From positions 42,555 through 106,554 of the forward strand of contig NZ_SEUI01000002.1 of the NCBI RefSeq assembly GCF_008370255.1: 64,000 bases of DNA. The letters run 5' to 3'. The position numbers and the translations under genes are program-made. Within the stretch, counting starts at the first letter, position 1. Every line of letters begins with the position of its first letter. Source of the stretch: Pseudoalteromonas sp. FUC4 (lineage in GTDB: Bacteria; Pseudomonadota; Gammaproteobacteria; Enterobacterales; Alteromonadaceae). The notes under the pieces were generated by a model. That model did no database searches. It saw only the letters and a list, made by a program, of their open reading frames with translations, and was not told the DNA's origin. Positions 44,132-56,406 of this stretch are shown in pieces.

Positions 44132-44163
44132 AACTTTCCTAAAATGAACACTAAATACGTGTA

Positions 44164-44325
44164 ATACCAATTAAATTAAATAAGTCATCTACTATAGCGT
44201 TAAAAAATAGCACTATAACAAGGCGAAAATTGTGACATATAGATGTTCTATATGAATAACTTTTAACGCAGTTAGTGAGTTATTTAATGCAATAGAATGA
44301 TCATATTTTTGATAAAATTGGTATA
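44164..44325. mobile_element. MITE-like element, family 2 (162 bp)
   Basis: Inverted termini ATACCAATT and AATTGGTAT. No coding capacity. Internal motifs ACAAGGCGAA (44218-44227) and AACGCAGTTAG (44265-44275), with a TATAG/CTATA hairpin between, match the layout inside the family 1 MITE. Confidence 0.7.
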
Positions 44326-44381
44326 AGGGTGCAACATAGCAAATTTTAACGTTATCGGGTAGTTAATACCACCACTGAAGC

Positions 44382-45125
44382 CTACCAGTACTGCTCTACC
44401 GTAATATTGCCGGGGTTTTTACGGCGGTTACGCGTAAAATTTTTATCGAGAAGTAGCGCGGTTGTGTCTTTTACCATTTGTGGATTTCCGCAAATCATAA
44501 ATTGCGCGTTACTAGGCTCAGGGTTTAATTTTACATATTCAAACAAGCCGTTGCTCTCAATTGCGTTAGTAATTCGCCCACTTAAGCCTTCCAATGGCTC
44601 CTCTCTACTTACAACCGGAATGTAGTTGAGTTGTTCTGGGTACACTCTTAATAGCTCGTTAATAAGTGCCTGATAGCTTAAATCGTTATTAAAACGCACA
44701 CCATGCACTAAGTTTATGCTTTTGTATTTTTTCCATACATCAGGCTGTTGTAATATTGATAAAAAAGGTCCTATGGCGGTACCTGTTCCTAACATCCAAA
44801 GCTGATCGCTTTGTGGTATTTCATCAAGGGTAAAAAAGCCAGTTGCGTGTTGTTCTATAAGTACGGTTTCGCCAGGTTGTAATGTAGCTAAACGAGGAGA
44901 AAGCAAACCGTCAATTACGTTGATAAGATAAAACTCGAGATCGGGATTTTCGGGTGCATTTACATAAGAATAAGCACGAGCAATGCGCTTGTCGCCATCC
45001 ATTATCGAAAGCTTTGTAAACTGCCCTGCTTTAAATGGCTCTACGTTTGCATTTACGGTTAGGCTAAAGAGTGTTTCGCTCCACCATGTTACGCTTTTTA
45101 CTGTTGCTTCAACCCAGTTAGACAT
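44382..45125 (-). CDS. fpr: Ferredoxin--NADP reductase
   Basis: A 247-residue flavoenzyme that passes electrons between NADPH and ferredoxin or flavodoxin. FAD site RAYSYVNAPENPDLEFYLI near residue 50, NADP-binding MLGTGTAIGPFLSI near 110, ICGNPQMVKDT and the C-terminal NITVEQYW. Length as E. coli Fpr. Monocistronic and flanked by MITE-like elements on both sides. Confidence 0.92.
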   Translation of the reverse strand: MSNWVEATVKSVTWWSETLFSLTVNANVEPFKAGQFTKLSIMDGDKRIARAYSYVNAPENPDLEFYLINVIDGLLSPRLATLQPGETVLIEQHATGFFTLDEIPQSDQLWMLGTGTAIGPFLSILQQPDVWKKYKSINLVHGVRFNNDLSYQALINELLRVYPEQLNYIPVVSREEPLEGLSGRITNAIESNGLFEYVKLNPEPSNAQFMICGNPQMVKDTTALLLDKNFTRNRRKNPGNITVEQYW

Positions 45126-45164
45126 AGTTACCCCTTGGTTTAGCTAGTTATATCAACCTGCAAT

Positions 45165-45359
45165 AATACCTAATCAATTTGAGAGATTAAACCGCACGTT
45201 AACTTCGTTAAAAATTTCTCATTTATGACTGCATGGATGCAGAAGGTAGAGCAATGCAGGAGCAATTAGTGATAACAACTAAATAACGAAACTTTACCTT
45301 GTTATCGACACGATTTTCTTACCTCAAAATAGACAACTTAATTAAGCTAATTGGTATTA
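45165..45359. mobile_element. MITE-like element, family 2 relative (195 bp)
   Basis: Imperfect inverted termini AATACCTAAT and AATTGGTATT. Internal hairpin CTGCAT GG ATGCAG (45229-45242). On the minus strand ACAAGGTAAA and TTTTTAACGAAGTTAACG are relaxed versions of the motif pair seen in the other two MITE families, at larger spacing. Confidence 0.6.
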
Positions 45360-45592
45360 AGTTTTAAATGACTCACTTAAAAGTAAGTTTTATTTATAAA
45401 CACTAGCATTAAGTGACAAAGACTTACAGCTTCACGGGCTAACAAAAAGTTGTGTTTATGAGTTAGGTTTTATAGGAGGTAATATGATGTTGTAGGCACA
45501 GAAGTTTCTCACGCGATCAGTAAAGCTTCTAACTACTTAACCAGTTTAAAAACTGCGTTTTTAAACTGCCCCGCGTTTGCAATTAAATTAAA

Positions 45593-46006
45593 CTAAAATT
45601 TTATACTACCTCGTAGTGCTTTGTTTTGGCCGTGTTTGGTTTTTTTATCCATACGTTTGCGTTGTGAATTACGGCTAGGCTTAGTAGCTCGGCGCGCTTT
45701 ATTGACAACGGTAGCACTGAGTATTAAATCTTTTAAGCGTTTAAGGGCATCTTCGCGGTTTAGTTCTTGTGTGCGGTGGCTTTGCGCTTTTATTATTAAA
45801 ACGCCTTCTTTAGTAATGCGCGAGTCGTTTAGCTTTAGTAGTCGCTCTTTGTAAAAGTCAGGTAACTTTGAGCGATTAATATCAAAGCGTAAATGAATAG
45901 CACTGGCTACTTTGTTAACGTTTTGGCCACCGGCACCTTGCGAACGAATAGCGGTTAGCTCTAGTTCCCATTCATCTATAGTGACAGTATTTGAAATAGT
46001 TAACAT
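45593..46006 (-). CDS. arfB: Peptidyl-tRNA hydrolase ArfB (ribosome rescue)
   Basis: A 137-residue release-factor-like hydrolase that frees nascent chains from ribosomes stalled at mRNA ends. The catalytic GGQ is in RSQGAGGQNVNKVASAIHLR (about 19-38). The basic tail needed to reach into the mRNA channel is RKRMDKKTKHGQNKALRGS. With arfA at 35765, both known tmRNA-independent rescue factors lie within 10 kb. Confidence 0.93.
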   Translation of the reverse strand: MLTISNTVTIDEWELELTAIRSQGAGGQNVNKVASAIHLRFDINRSKLPDFYKERLLKLNDSRITKEGVLIIKAQSHRTQELNREDALKRLKDLILSATVVNKARRATKPSRNSQRKRMDKKTKHGQNKALRGSIKF

Positions 46007-46199
46007 TACGTTCAGCTCTTATCGACAAAAATGCATTATAACATTTGTAACTATATTTGTGCTGAATCAGCTTAAGTTATAGGACTTTAAAGTATTTATA
46101 CTACTTTATAGCCTAAATACACCTAATACTTTAGTTATGTATTGGCAAGCGCTTACATTTAGTTTTAAATAGCGTTAATTAAACAACAGGAAATGCTCA

Positions 46200-46772
46200 A
46201 TGAAAAAAATACTTGTATCACTTAGCTTATTAGCGATGAGTTTCTCAAGCCTTGCAGAGGATATTAACGAAGGTCAACTTCAAAGCTATATGAAAGCACT
46301 GCCAGCGGTTACTAACTGGGCAAGCAGCCAAGAGTCGTTAAAAGACTTAGATTTAGCAAGTATGCTAGGTGGTTCTGCAGATCAAAGTGTTGGCGAACAA
46401 AGCTCTTTAGCTAACAGTGCATTAAGCATGATTAAAGAACAAGACCTGTACAAAAGCTTTGCGAGTGTTACAAACCGTTACGGTTTTACGCCAGAGCAGC
46501 TAGTAACTGTAGGTTCTGAAGTATCAATGGCTTATATCGAAAATCTTAAATCGGGCCTTTCGGCTGATAATCAAGAAACTGCTAATAAAGTAATGAGCGG
46601 TTTTCAAAGTATGAAAAGTGCTAAAGATAAAGGCGCTAGCTCATTAATGGGTTCGTTTGGTAAGTCATCAAGCGCAGCTGAGGAGTCTACAGAATCTTTA
46701 GTAAGCGAAAACAACCTTGAACTTGTGAGCGAATATATGCCACAACTACAAAAGCTTTTTGCACTTTTATAA
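46200..46772 (+). CDS. Secreted helical protein, 190 aa
   Basis: A signal peptide (MKKILVSLSLLAMSFSSLA) precedes a Ser/Ala/Leu-rich helical mature part with no Cys. Not matched to a family I can name; the pattern (LQSYMKALPAVTNWASSQ, YGFTPEQLVTVGSEVSMAYI) recalls small periplasmic DUF proteins of marine gammaproteobacteria. Convergent with katG through a shared bidirectional terminator. Confidence 0.7.
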   Translation: MKKILVSLSLLAMSFSSLAEDINEGQLQSYMKALPAVTNWASSQESLKDLDLASMLGGSADQSVGEQSSLANSALSMIKEQDLYKSFASVTNRYGFTPEQLVTVGSEVSMAYIENLKSGLSADNQETANKVMSGFQSMKSAKDKGASSLMGSFGKSSSAAEESTESLVSENNLELVSEYMPQLQKLFALL

Positions 46773-46825
46773 GTTTTATTGCTTTAAAAAAGCGGGCTTG
46801 TCTAGCCGTGAAATTAAAACGCATA

Positions 46826-46861
46826 AAAAACGGGGGAGTATTTAATACTCCCCCGTTTTTA
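46826..46861. terminator. Bidirectional terminator between 46200 gene and katG
   Basis: AAAACGGGGGAGTATT and AATACTCCCCCGTTTT pair perfectly around TA or TTAA, with A and T runs on both sides. Confidence 0.9.
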
Positions 46862-46874
46862 TTTAGCGTACAGA

Positions 46875-49660
<2,786 letters not shown>

Positions 49661-49750
49661 GTTAGTATGAAGTTGTTCTCCTGTGAATCCCTACGACATA
49701 TTGTTGTTTTAAGCAGTTTTCGCCAGCTCACCTTGAGCTGGTTTTTTTTT
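49661..49750 (+). ncRNA. Candidate small RNA ending at an orphan terminator
   Basis: A strong intrinsic terminator (49723-49750: CCAGCTCA, CCT, TGAGCTGG, then nine T) follows no gene. A plausible promoter precedes it: TTGAAT (49626-49631), 17-bp spacer, CATAAA (49649-49654). This predicts an RNA of about 90 nt. The 73-codon frame across this span runs through the terminator and is not credible. Not matched to any known sRNA. Confidence 0.4.
49723..49750 (+). terminator. Orphan intrinsic terminator
   Basis: An 8-bp perfect stem CCAGCTCA/TGAGCTGG with a 3-nt loop and a T9 tract. Confidence 0.85.
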
Positions 49751-49957
49751 GCCTATTTTTACTTAAATTACCTGAGCATGAGTAATATGCTTACGCTTTA
49801 CTCTATTATTGCTAAGGTCATAAGGCTAAAAAATTCTTACAACTATTGCTCCTATCTAAATTCGGTCAATTTTAATCCTGAAAAGTAAACACGCCCTAGT
49901 GCCATTAAGCCCTGCATGTTAAAGTTATTACAGTAATTAATTTAATTAGGCGTACCA

Positions 49958-50848
49958 ATGCGTTATTACCTATCTGTACTTTTTGTTTGTTTAACTTTGT
50001 TTTCGGGCATAGTGAATTCTGCTGAAGAACAATCAGCTTCACCTACTGCACAACAAGAACAGCAAGCTCTTCAACAACTCAAAGAGCCTATGTATAAGCC
50101 GCTAATGGAGCGTTACATATTAGATGAGCTAAAAGCAGTTAGGCAAGATCAGCAAAAGCTTCGTGAAGATGTAACTAAGCAGGTTACTCATGCGCAGCTT
50201 GATACTGCCGATCGCGCATTAACGTACACTACAGATACCATTAATAATGTATTTTTTATAATTACCGCTACGGCGTCGATTTTGGTTTTAGTGGGTTGGA
50301 ACTCGCTACGTGATGTTAAAAACAAAGTAGAAGATATTGTAAATACACGTGTGAGTGTAATTACAGACGAGTATGAAGACCGATTAAAAATTCTTGAAGA
50401 AAAACTACGCGTACGCTCAGAAGAAATTCTTAGCAACCAAGAGCGCATATCGGTGACTAACGAAGTTCATTCGTTGTGGATGCGCGCAAACCTAGAAAGT
50501 GATTTTGCAAATAAAATTGAAATTTTTGATGAAATACTCAATCGCAAACCAGAAGATGTGGAAGCCATTGCTTATAAAGCCGATGCACTACTAGAAATTA
50601 ATGAAACAGCACAAGCCATTGAGCTGTGTAATCAAGCTATTGATATAGATAGTGATTATGGTTATGCCTATTGGCAACGAGCATGTGCTTATGCACTAAC
50701 ACATAAGCATGCTGATGCCTTAGCCGATATTAAAATGGCGCTTGAATACTCTCCAAACTTACGTAATGAACTATTACATGAAAGCGCATTTGCAAGCCTA
50801 CATGACAACGACAGCTTTAATACGATAGTAGCGGGTGAAGCCGTTTAA
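49958..50848 (+). CDS. Membrane protein with coiled coil and TPR repeats
   Basis: 296 residues. A signal peptide (MRYYLSVLFVCLTLFSGIVNS) is followed by a periplasmic helical stretch, a membrane helix (NVFFIITATASILVLVGW, about 92-110), a coiled coil (about 115-170) and TPR-like repeats (about 180-270: KIEIFDEILNRKPEDVEAIA, KADALLEINETAQAIELCN, YGYAYWQRACAYALTHKH). The TPR part would face the cytoplasm and bind partner proteins. Specific role unknown. Confidence 0.78.
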   Translation: MRYYLSVLFVCLTLFSGIVNSAEEQSASPTAQQEQQALQQLKEPMYKPLMERYILDELKAVRQDQQKLREDVTKQVTHAQLDTADRALTYTTDTINNVFFIITATASILVLVGWNSLRDVKNKVEDIVNTRVSVITDEYEDRLKILEEKLRVRSEEILSNQERISVTNEVHSLWMRANLESDFANKIEIFDEILNRKPEDVEAIAYKADALLEINETAQAIELCNQAIDIDSDYGYAYWQRACAYALTHKHADALADIKMALEYSPNLRNELLHESAFASLHDNDSFNTIVAGEAV

Positions 50849-50889
50849 GCACTAAGTATTTAGCCTGTATGATTAGGCGCAACATCATA

Positions 50890-50914
50890 AAAAAGGGCCT
50901 TGGCCCTTTTTTTG
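50890..50914 (+). terminator. Intrinsic terminator after the TPR protein
   Basis: AAAAGGGCC TT GGCCCTTTT then more T. Confidence 0.85.
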
Positions 50915-50965
50915 TTTTTAAAGATAAAGTTTGTGTGTAATTAAGTAATTAGAAGCTTCGCTTCT

Positions 50966-50989
50966 CGCGTGAGCAACCTCTGCGCCTAC
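50966..50989 (-). repeat. REP-like element, degenerate type B
   Basis: Minus orientation: CGCGTGAGC, then CTGCGCCTAC, followed upstream by the GAAGCTTCGCTTCTC tail like other type B copies. Confidence 0.5.
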
Positions 50990-51052
50990 AACACAGCGAA
51001 TCACGTCAAAATGCGATGCAATATTGTATAGTGGCTCATTTTCTTCAGGCAT

Positions 51053-51079
51053 AAAAAAAGCCGCATAAAATGCGGCTTT
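51053..51079 (-). terminator. Intrinsic terminator for the deoB-deoD operon
   Basis: On the minus strand AAAGCCGCAT, TT, ATGCGGCTTT then TTTT. The MITE at 51155 lies between it and the deoD stop. Confidence 0.8.
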
Positions 51080-51154
51080 GGAGGTTTAGTCTCACTTCAC
51101 TTTGGGCGTGTCTCCAAAACTTAGTGAATACGTTACCAAGGAACTGTTATATTT

Positions 51155-51350
51155 AACCTGAACTCTGGATAATAAATCTATCTCAAGCAGCTATTTCCAG
51201 CGCTAACTACGTTGAATTTACTTGCAATAGGCTAGCTATTGACGCGTAATTTCGCCTTGTTTTCACTGTAAATCTCTAGCTAGAGAAAATAAACATAAAT
51301 ATCACTTTTGATTCAATACGTTAGTAAATCTCTTAACCAAAGTTCAGGTT
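51155..51350. mobile_element. MITE, family 1, copy 2 (196 bp)
   Basis: Termini AACCTGAACTCTGG and CAAAGTTCAGGTT (one mismatch). Colinear with the copy at 36162. Flanked by ATTT on both sides (51151-51154 and 51351-51354), a possible 4-bp target duplication, though AT-rich. Confidence 0.82.
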
Positions 51351-51360
51351 ATTTAGTTAA

Positions 51361-52062
51361 TTAGATAGACTCTAATGCAATTTTAACCATTTCGTTAAAG
51401 GTGCTTTGACGCTCATCAGCAGGTGTTGCTTCACCGGTAATTACGTGGTCACTTACTGTAAATAATGCCATTGCGTTTGCGCCGTATTCAGCTGCAACGC
51501 CATATAAACCGGCTGTTTCCATATCTACTGCTAGCATGCCTAACTTGTCTAAGTCTTTATAGAACGAGTCGTCTGCTTGATAGAATGTGTCTGTCGTAAA
51601 TACGTTACCTACTTTTGCTTCTATTCCTAGCTCTTTAGCGGCGTTTACACCGTTTAAAAGTAAGTCAAAGTTAGCAATAGCAGCAAAATCGTAGCCACGA
51701 ACACGTGCACGGTTTACGTTTGAATCTGTGCTTGCACCTTGTGCAAAAATTACGTCACGGATTTTGATATCTGTGCCAATACCGCCACACGTACCAATAC
51801 GTATAATATTTTTAACGCCAAAGCTTACAATTAGCTCACGTGCATAAATAGACATTGATGGAATGCCCATGCCTGAACCCATGATGCTTACTGGCTTACC
51901 TTTGTAAGTACCAGTGAAACCGTACATGTTACGAACACCTGTAACTTGTACTGCATCATCTAAAAAGTTTTCAGCAATATATTGCGCACGTAGCGGATCG
52001 CCTGGCATTAATACTGTTTCGGCGAAATCACCAACGTTTGCACTGATATGCGGAGTACTCAT
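51361..52062 (-). CDS. deoD: Purine-nucleoside phosphorylase DeoD
   Basis: A 233-residue hexameric phosphorylase that splits purine (deoxy)ribonucleosides with phosphate. [20 protein letters not shown] (phosphate site), [17 protein letters not shown], and the C-terminal [17 protein letters not shown] with the catalytic Asp. Its start overlaps the deoB stop by one base (TAATG), so it is translationally coupled. Length and motifs match E. coli DeoD. Confidence 0.96.
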   Translation of the reverse strand: MSTPHISANVGDFAETVLMPGDPLRAQYIAENFLDDAVQVTGVRNMYGFTGTYKGKPVSIMGSGMGIPSMSIYARELIVSFGVKNIIRIGTCGGIGTDIKIRDVIFAQGASTDSNVNRARVRGYDFAAIANFDLLLNGVNAAKELGIEAKVGNVFTTDTFYQADDSFYKDLDKLGMLAVDMETAGLYGVAAEYGANAMALFTVSDHVITGEATPADERQSTFNEMVKIALESI

Positions 52063-53294
52063 TAATTGTTTTCCTTTTTATTTGGCGTTGTTAGCTCATT
52101 TAAAAAGCTGTCGCCGTAATCAAGCGCAGATAAGTTAAACCACTGTGCCAGTGTTTGACCGATATCTGCAAAGCTGTTGCGTTCACCTAGTGGTGTGTTA
52201 CTCATACCTGGTTTATATGCAATAACCGGTACGTATTCGCGAGTGTGCTCAGAACCTGGAAAGGTTGGGTCACAACCGTGATCTGCAGTGATCATTAATA
52301 TGTCATCTGCATTTAACTGCTTTAGTATAGTTGGTAAATAGTCATCAAATTCTTTTAATGCTTTTGCATAACCTACTGGGTTACGGCGATGACCAAATTT
52401 TTCATCAAAATCAACTAGGTTAGTAAATATTAAGCTATGTTCTGGTGCGCTTTTCATTACTTCACTGGTTTTTTCTAGCAAGTTCATAAGCCCAGGTGCT
52501 TTATGCTTTTGGGTTATGCCCTGATGCGCGTAAATATCTGAAATTTTACCAATACTAATTACTTCGCCGCCGTCTTTTGCTAACACATCTAGCAATGTTG
52601 GTGCTGGCGGAAGTACTGAATAGTCGCGACGGTTACCCGTTCGAGCAAAGTCTTGGCTATTTGAACCCAAAAATGGCCGCGCAATCACTCGCCCTATATT
52701 CATTTCATCAAGTAGCGCCCGTGCGATTTCGCAAACTTGATAAAGCTTCTCTAGGCCGAATGACTCTTCATGCGCGGCTATTTGAAACACGCTATCAGCT
52801 GAGGTGTAACAGATTGGTTTACCTGTTTTTACGTGCTCTTCACCTAGCTGTTCTAAAATGGTTGTTCCCGACGCATGGCAATTGCCTAAAATGCCAGGAA
52901 TACCAGTACGAGCTATAAACTCGTCTATAAATTCTTGTGGGAAACTTGGCTGTGTTTTTGGGAAATATCCCCAATCAAATAACACAGGTACTCCTGCCAT
53001 TTCCCAATGACCTGATGGCGTATCTTTTCCGCTAGATAATTCTTTAGCGTAACCCCATGCTCCTTGAGAAGCTTGGCGGTCTGAAATTAAACACGGTTCT
53101 CCACCGGCAGCTTCACATGCATCCACTAACCCAAGTTTTGATAGGTTAGGAAGCGATAATGCAGCGCCTGTTTCGTCGTAATATGCTTTTAGTAAGTGAG
53201 CGAATGTATTAGCCCCAAGATCGCCGAATTTATCTGCATCTGGTGCTGCACCGATTCCTAGGCTATCTGCCATTAAGATAATTGCTCTTGCCAT
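52062..53294 (-). CDS. deoB: Phosphopentomutase DeoB
   Basis: A 410-residue Mn-dependent enzyme that interconverts (deoxy)ribose 1- and 5-phosphates, feeding sugar from nucleosides to deoxyribose-phosphate aldolase. Metal and active-site segments: [34 protein letters not shown], and [20 protein letters not shown]. First gene of deoB-deoD, divergent from udk-nupC. No deoA or deoC in this window. Confidence 0.96.
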   Translation of the reverse strand: MARAIILMADSLGIGAAPDADKFGDLGANTFAHLLKAYYDETGAALSLPNLSKLGLVDACEAAGGEPCLISDRQASQGAWGYAKELSSGKDTPSGHWEMAGVPVLFDWGYFPKTQPSFPQEFIDEFIARTGIPGILGNCHASGTTILEQLGEEHVKTGKPICYTSADSVFQIAAHEESFGLEKLYQVCEIARALLDEMNIGRVIARPFLGSNSQDFARTGNRRDYSVLPPAPTLLDVLAKDGGEVISIGKISDIYAHQGITQKHKAPGLMNLLEKTSEVMKSAPEHSLIFTNLVDFDEKFGHRRNPVGYAKALKEFDDYLPTILKQLNADDILMITADHGCDPTFPGSEHTREYVPVIAYKPGMSNTPLGERNSFADIGQTLAQWFNLSALDYGDSFLNELTTPNKKENN

Positions 53295-53349
53295 TTTGAC
53301 CTCACTTTGATTCTAGGTGGTTACTTTATCCGCTGATCGATTTTTCCGT

Positions 53350-53367
53350 ACAGGACAAAAGTCCTGT
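53350..53367. promoter_or_regulatory. Perfect palindrome between deoB and udk
   Basis: ACAGGAC AAAA GTCCTGT in the 175-192-bp gap shared by two divergent nucleoside operons. A candidate operator for a common regulator; no known consensus is matched. Confidence 0.4.
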
Positions 53368-53486
53368 TTCATAAAACCTAAACATTATAAATTTGCATTC
53401 TTAAGCGAAGCAAAAGAGATTAATCGTGTCTTTTTTGCTATTGTGATCTACCAACAATATATCCTTCTGTGTGGGTGAGAACTTTA

Positions 53487-54119
53487 GTGACACGAACTAC
53501 TATTATAGCTATTGCAGGCGCGTCTGCGTCGGGCAAATCTCTTTTTAGCCAAACTATATACAATGAATTGGTTAATGAGCTTGAACCAGGCGCTATCGCC
53601 ATTATTGAAGAAGATGCTTACTACAAGGATCAGTCGCATTTACCGATGGCGCATCGTACACAAACGAATTACGACCATCCTGATGCATTTGAACATGCGT
53701 TAATGCTTGAGCATTTAACACAGCTTCGTAGTGGAAATTCAGTTGAAGTACCAACGTATGATTATGCACAGCATACACGTAGCGAGAAAACTCGCCGAGT
53801 GCCTGCTGCTAAAATACTCATTGTTGAAGGTATTTTATTATTGAGTGACAAAGCGCTTAATAAAGAATTTGATATTAAGGTGTTTATAGATACGCCTTTA
53901 GATATTTGCTTAATGCGTCGTATGCAACGTGATATGGAGCAACGAGGCAGAACATTACAATCTGTTGTTGAGCAGTATCAAGCAACTGTTAGACCGATGT
54001 TTTATCAATTTATTGAGCCTTCTAAGCATAACGCAGATTTAGTTGTGACTCGAGGCGGTATGAACCGCGTTGCCATTGATATAATAAAAAGTAAGATAAA
54101 ATATTTACTACAAGAATAA
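53487..54119 (+). CDS. udk: Uridine kinase
   Basis: Phosphorylates uridine and cytidine to UMP and CMP. The P-loop [10 protein letters not shown] lies near residue 10, [12 protein letters not shown] near 40, and [13 protein letters not shown] and [12 protein letters not shown] follow as in E. coli Udk. The GTG at 53487 (210 residues) is chosen because homologues begin just before the [12 protein letters not shown] strand; a GTG 18 bp earlier is also possible. Followed after 17 bp by the transporter. Confidence 0.92.
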   Translation: MTRTTIIAIAGASASGKSLFSQTIYNELVNELEPGAIAIIEEDAYYKDQSHLPMAHRTQTNYDHPDAFEHALMLEHLTQLRSGNSVEVPTYDYAQHTRSEKTRRVPAAKILIVEGILLLSDKALNKEFDIKVFIDTPLDICLMRRMQRDMEQRGRTLQSVVEQYQATVRPMFYQFIEPSKHNADLVVTRGGMNRVAIDIIKSKIKYLLQE

Positions 54120-54136
54120 CAACGGGAAACATTTGT

Positions 54137-55363
54137 ATGACAACATTTATGAGCTTAGTAGGCATGTGTGTGCTACTAAGCATTGCCTTTGCGGCATCAA
54201 CTAATCGCAAGGCAATTAATTTAAGAACCGTTGGTATAGCATTTGCGATGCAAGTGGTTATTGGCGGTTTTGTCCTGTTTTTTGAAGCAGGAAAAAATGT
54301 GTTAACGAGCATGTCAGCAGCCGTATCGTCGGTTATTGGTTATGCAAACGACGGTATTGGATTTTTGTTTGGCCCACTTGCCTCACAAGACACATTAGGT
54401 TTTATTTTTGCGATTCAAGTTTTGCCCGTTATCGTGTTTTTCTCAGCACTTGTTGCTGTGTTGTATCACCTTGGGATTATGGATTGGATAATTAGGATTT
54501 TAGGCGGTGGTTTACAAAAATTATTGAAAACCTCTCGCACAGAATCGCTTTCAGCGACGGCAAATATTTTTGTTGGCCAAACTGAAGCACCGCTAATAGT
54601 TAAGCCATTTATAGCAACGATGACTAAATCGGAATTGTTTGCAGTAATGGTAGGTGGCTTAGCCACTGTGGCAGGCTCTGTAATGGCCGGTTACGTTATT
54701 ATTGGCGTAGATCTTAAGTATTTAATAGCAGCGAGCTTTATGGCTGCTCCTGGTGGTTTTTTAATGGCAAAAATGATTGTGCCAGAAACTGAAACACCTA
54801 AAGATAACTTAGCAGATCTAGATTTAAATGATGACGATAAACCAGTTAATGTAATTGATGCAGCTGCATCAGGTGCAGCAAACGGTATGCATTTAGCACT
54901 TAATGTAGGTGCAATGTTACTTGCTTTTGTAGCGCTAATTGCACTACTAAACGGTTTATTAGGTGGTATTGGCGGGTGGTTTGATTACCCAACATTAACG
55001 CTTCAAGAAATATTAGGCTATTTATTTGCTCCTGTTGCATGGTTACTCGGTGTACCGTGGGATGAAGCAATTATAGCCGGCAGCTTTATTGGTCAAAAGA
55101 TAGTAGTAAACGAGTTTGTTGCTTACTTAGACTTTATAAATTATCGCGATACGTTAAGCGCGCACACACAAGCAATTGTTACTTTTGCTCTATGTGGCTT
55201 TGCTAACTTATCATCGATAGCCATTTTACTAGGTGGGTTAGGCGGTATGGCGCCTAGTCGGCGGAAGGATATCGCACGCTTAGGGCTCAGAGCAGTGTTA
55301 GCAGGATCTATGGCTAACCTTATGAGCGCAGCAATTGCTGGGTTTTTCCTCTCGCTAGCTTAG
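54137..55363 (+). CDS. Concentrative nucleoside transporter (NupC family)
   Basis: A 408-residue inner-membrane nucleoside:cation symporter (CNT/SLC28 family) with about ten membrane helices. Family motifs [35 protein letters not shown], and the C-terminal FVAYLDFI and [18 protein letters not shown] are present. Forms a salvage unit with udk, opposite deoB-deoD, so imported nucleosides can be either phosphorylated or cleaved. Confidence 0.93.
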   Translation: MTTFMSLVGMCVLLSIAFAASTNRKAINLRTVGIAFAMQVVIGGFVLFFEAGKNVLTSMSAAVSSVIGYANDGIGFLFGPLASQDTLGFIFAIQVLPVIVFFSALVAVLYHLGIMDWIIRILGGGLQKLLKTSRTESLSATANIFVGQTEAPLIVKPFIATMTKSELFAVMVGGLATVAGSVMAGYVIIGVDLKYLIAASFMAAPGGFLMAKMIVPETETPKDNLADLDLNDDDKPVNVIDAAASGAANGMHLALNVGAMLLAFVALIALLNGLLGGIGGWFDYPTLTLQEILGYLFAPVAWLLGVPWDEAIIAGSFIGQKIVVNEFVAYLDFINYRDTLSAHTQAIVTFALCGFANLSSIAILLGGLGGMAPSRRKDIARLGLRAVLAGSMANLMSAAIAGFFLSLA

Positions 55364-55453
55364 AAACTTATTGAGATGAACTCAGGTGTTGCAAAACAAG
55401 AGGATAGCGCTTTAAGGGGTTAAAGCTCTATCTGACTTGAACGATACTTCACC

Positions 55454-55475
55454 AAGGGCCGCAAGGCCCTTTTAT
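55454..55475 (+). terminator. Intrinsic terminator after the nucleoside transporter
   Basis: AAGGGCC GCA AGGCCCTT then a T-rich run. Confidence 0.75.
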
Positions 55476-55672
55476 CGTTTTAGGGCTTTAATTTTTTAGC
55501 CTCAACTACTTTAAACCTCAAGCCACTTATCTATCTAACATCCTTTATAGTTATACATAACTCAAATAAACCAATACTTTAATTAGTACTTTTTGCGTCT
55601 CACCTTTTGTGTTTTTTATATTTTAAGCCACACTTGATATTACTCGTATTAATTGAATGATGACTCTCGAAC

Positions 55673-56383
55673 GTGAAATACCTTCTTTATCTTTTATGCT
55701 TAATAAGCTCTGTATTTATTCATGCTAAAGAGAGCTTATTAGTAGTTACTGAATTAGCACCACCGAACCAAGTATTAGTTAATGGAGAAGTTACAGGCGT
55801 AGGTACTGAGTTTATTAGGGATATATTTAAAGAAGCAGAGCTTACGCCTAATATTCAAATGTACCCGTGGGCACGCGCTTATAAGATTGCGAGTGAACTC
55901 AAAAACACCTTTATATACAGCCTTGCTCGCACTGTAGAGCGAGAAAACAAATTTTATTGGATTGCGCCAGTTGGCAAGTTTCATTTAGGCTTTATTAGCC
56001 TCGCAGGGCGCTGCGACATAATTATTAATAATACCGAACAAGCAAAAAACTACAAAATAGCAATGCAACGAAACGACTTTTCTACTCAAACACTTTCAAA
56101 GCTTGGTTTTGAAGTTGTATTAACTAGTGATATTCAAAAGTCATATGATCTATTACTTGCTAAAAAAGTAGACTTAATTGTGGACGATCCTCTTTATATG
56201 CAACAAATGAGTGACTACTTAAAGCTTAAAAAAGGGTACTTAAACTTTATTTATAAAATAGACGAGCTAACTGTTGATGCCTATTTAGCCGCTAATAAAG
56301 AAACGAACTCTGATTTAATTGAAAAATTACAAGCTGCTTTTTTAAAAGTAAAAGAGGATAAAGGTCTCCCTTACGGAAAATAA
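55673..56383 (+). CDS. Periplasmic solute-binding protein, family 3-like
   Basis: 236 residues from a GTG start; signal peptide MKYLLYLLCLISSVFIHAKE. SBP_bac_3-like: VLVNGEVTGVGTEFIRDIF, MYPWARAYKIASELKNTFIY, ERENKFYWIAPVG and KKVDLIVDDPLYMQQM. This subgroup (WARAY, ER..FYW.GP) is common as orphan periplasmic proteins in marine gammaproteobacteria; ligand unknown. The decayed gene at 56407-57268, in convergent orientation, belongs to the same subgroup. Confidence 0.82.
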   Translation: MKYLLYLLCLISSVFIHAKESLLVVTELAPPNQVLVNGEVTGVGTEFIRDIFKEAELTPNIQMYPWARAYKIASELKNTFIYSLARTVERENKFYWIAPVGKFHLGFISLAGRCDIIINNTEQAKNYKIAMQRNDFSTQTLSKLGFEVVLTSDIQKSYDLLLAKKVDLIVDDPLYMQQMSDYLKLKKGYLNFIYKIDELTVDAYLAANKETNSDLIEKLQAAFLKVKEDKGLPYGK

Positions 56384-56406
56384 ATTAGTGTGGGTAACGA
56401 TATTTT

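Noticed and set aside
49667..49888. 73-codon plus-strand frame
   Set aside because: It passes straight through a strong intrinsic terminator with a T9 run; better explained as the end of an untranslated RNA.
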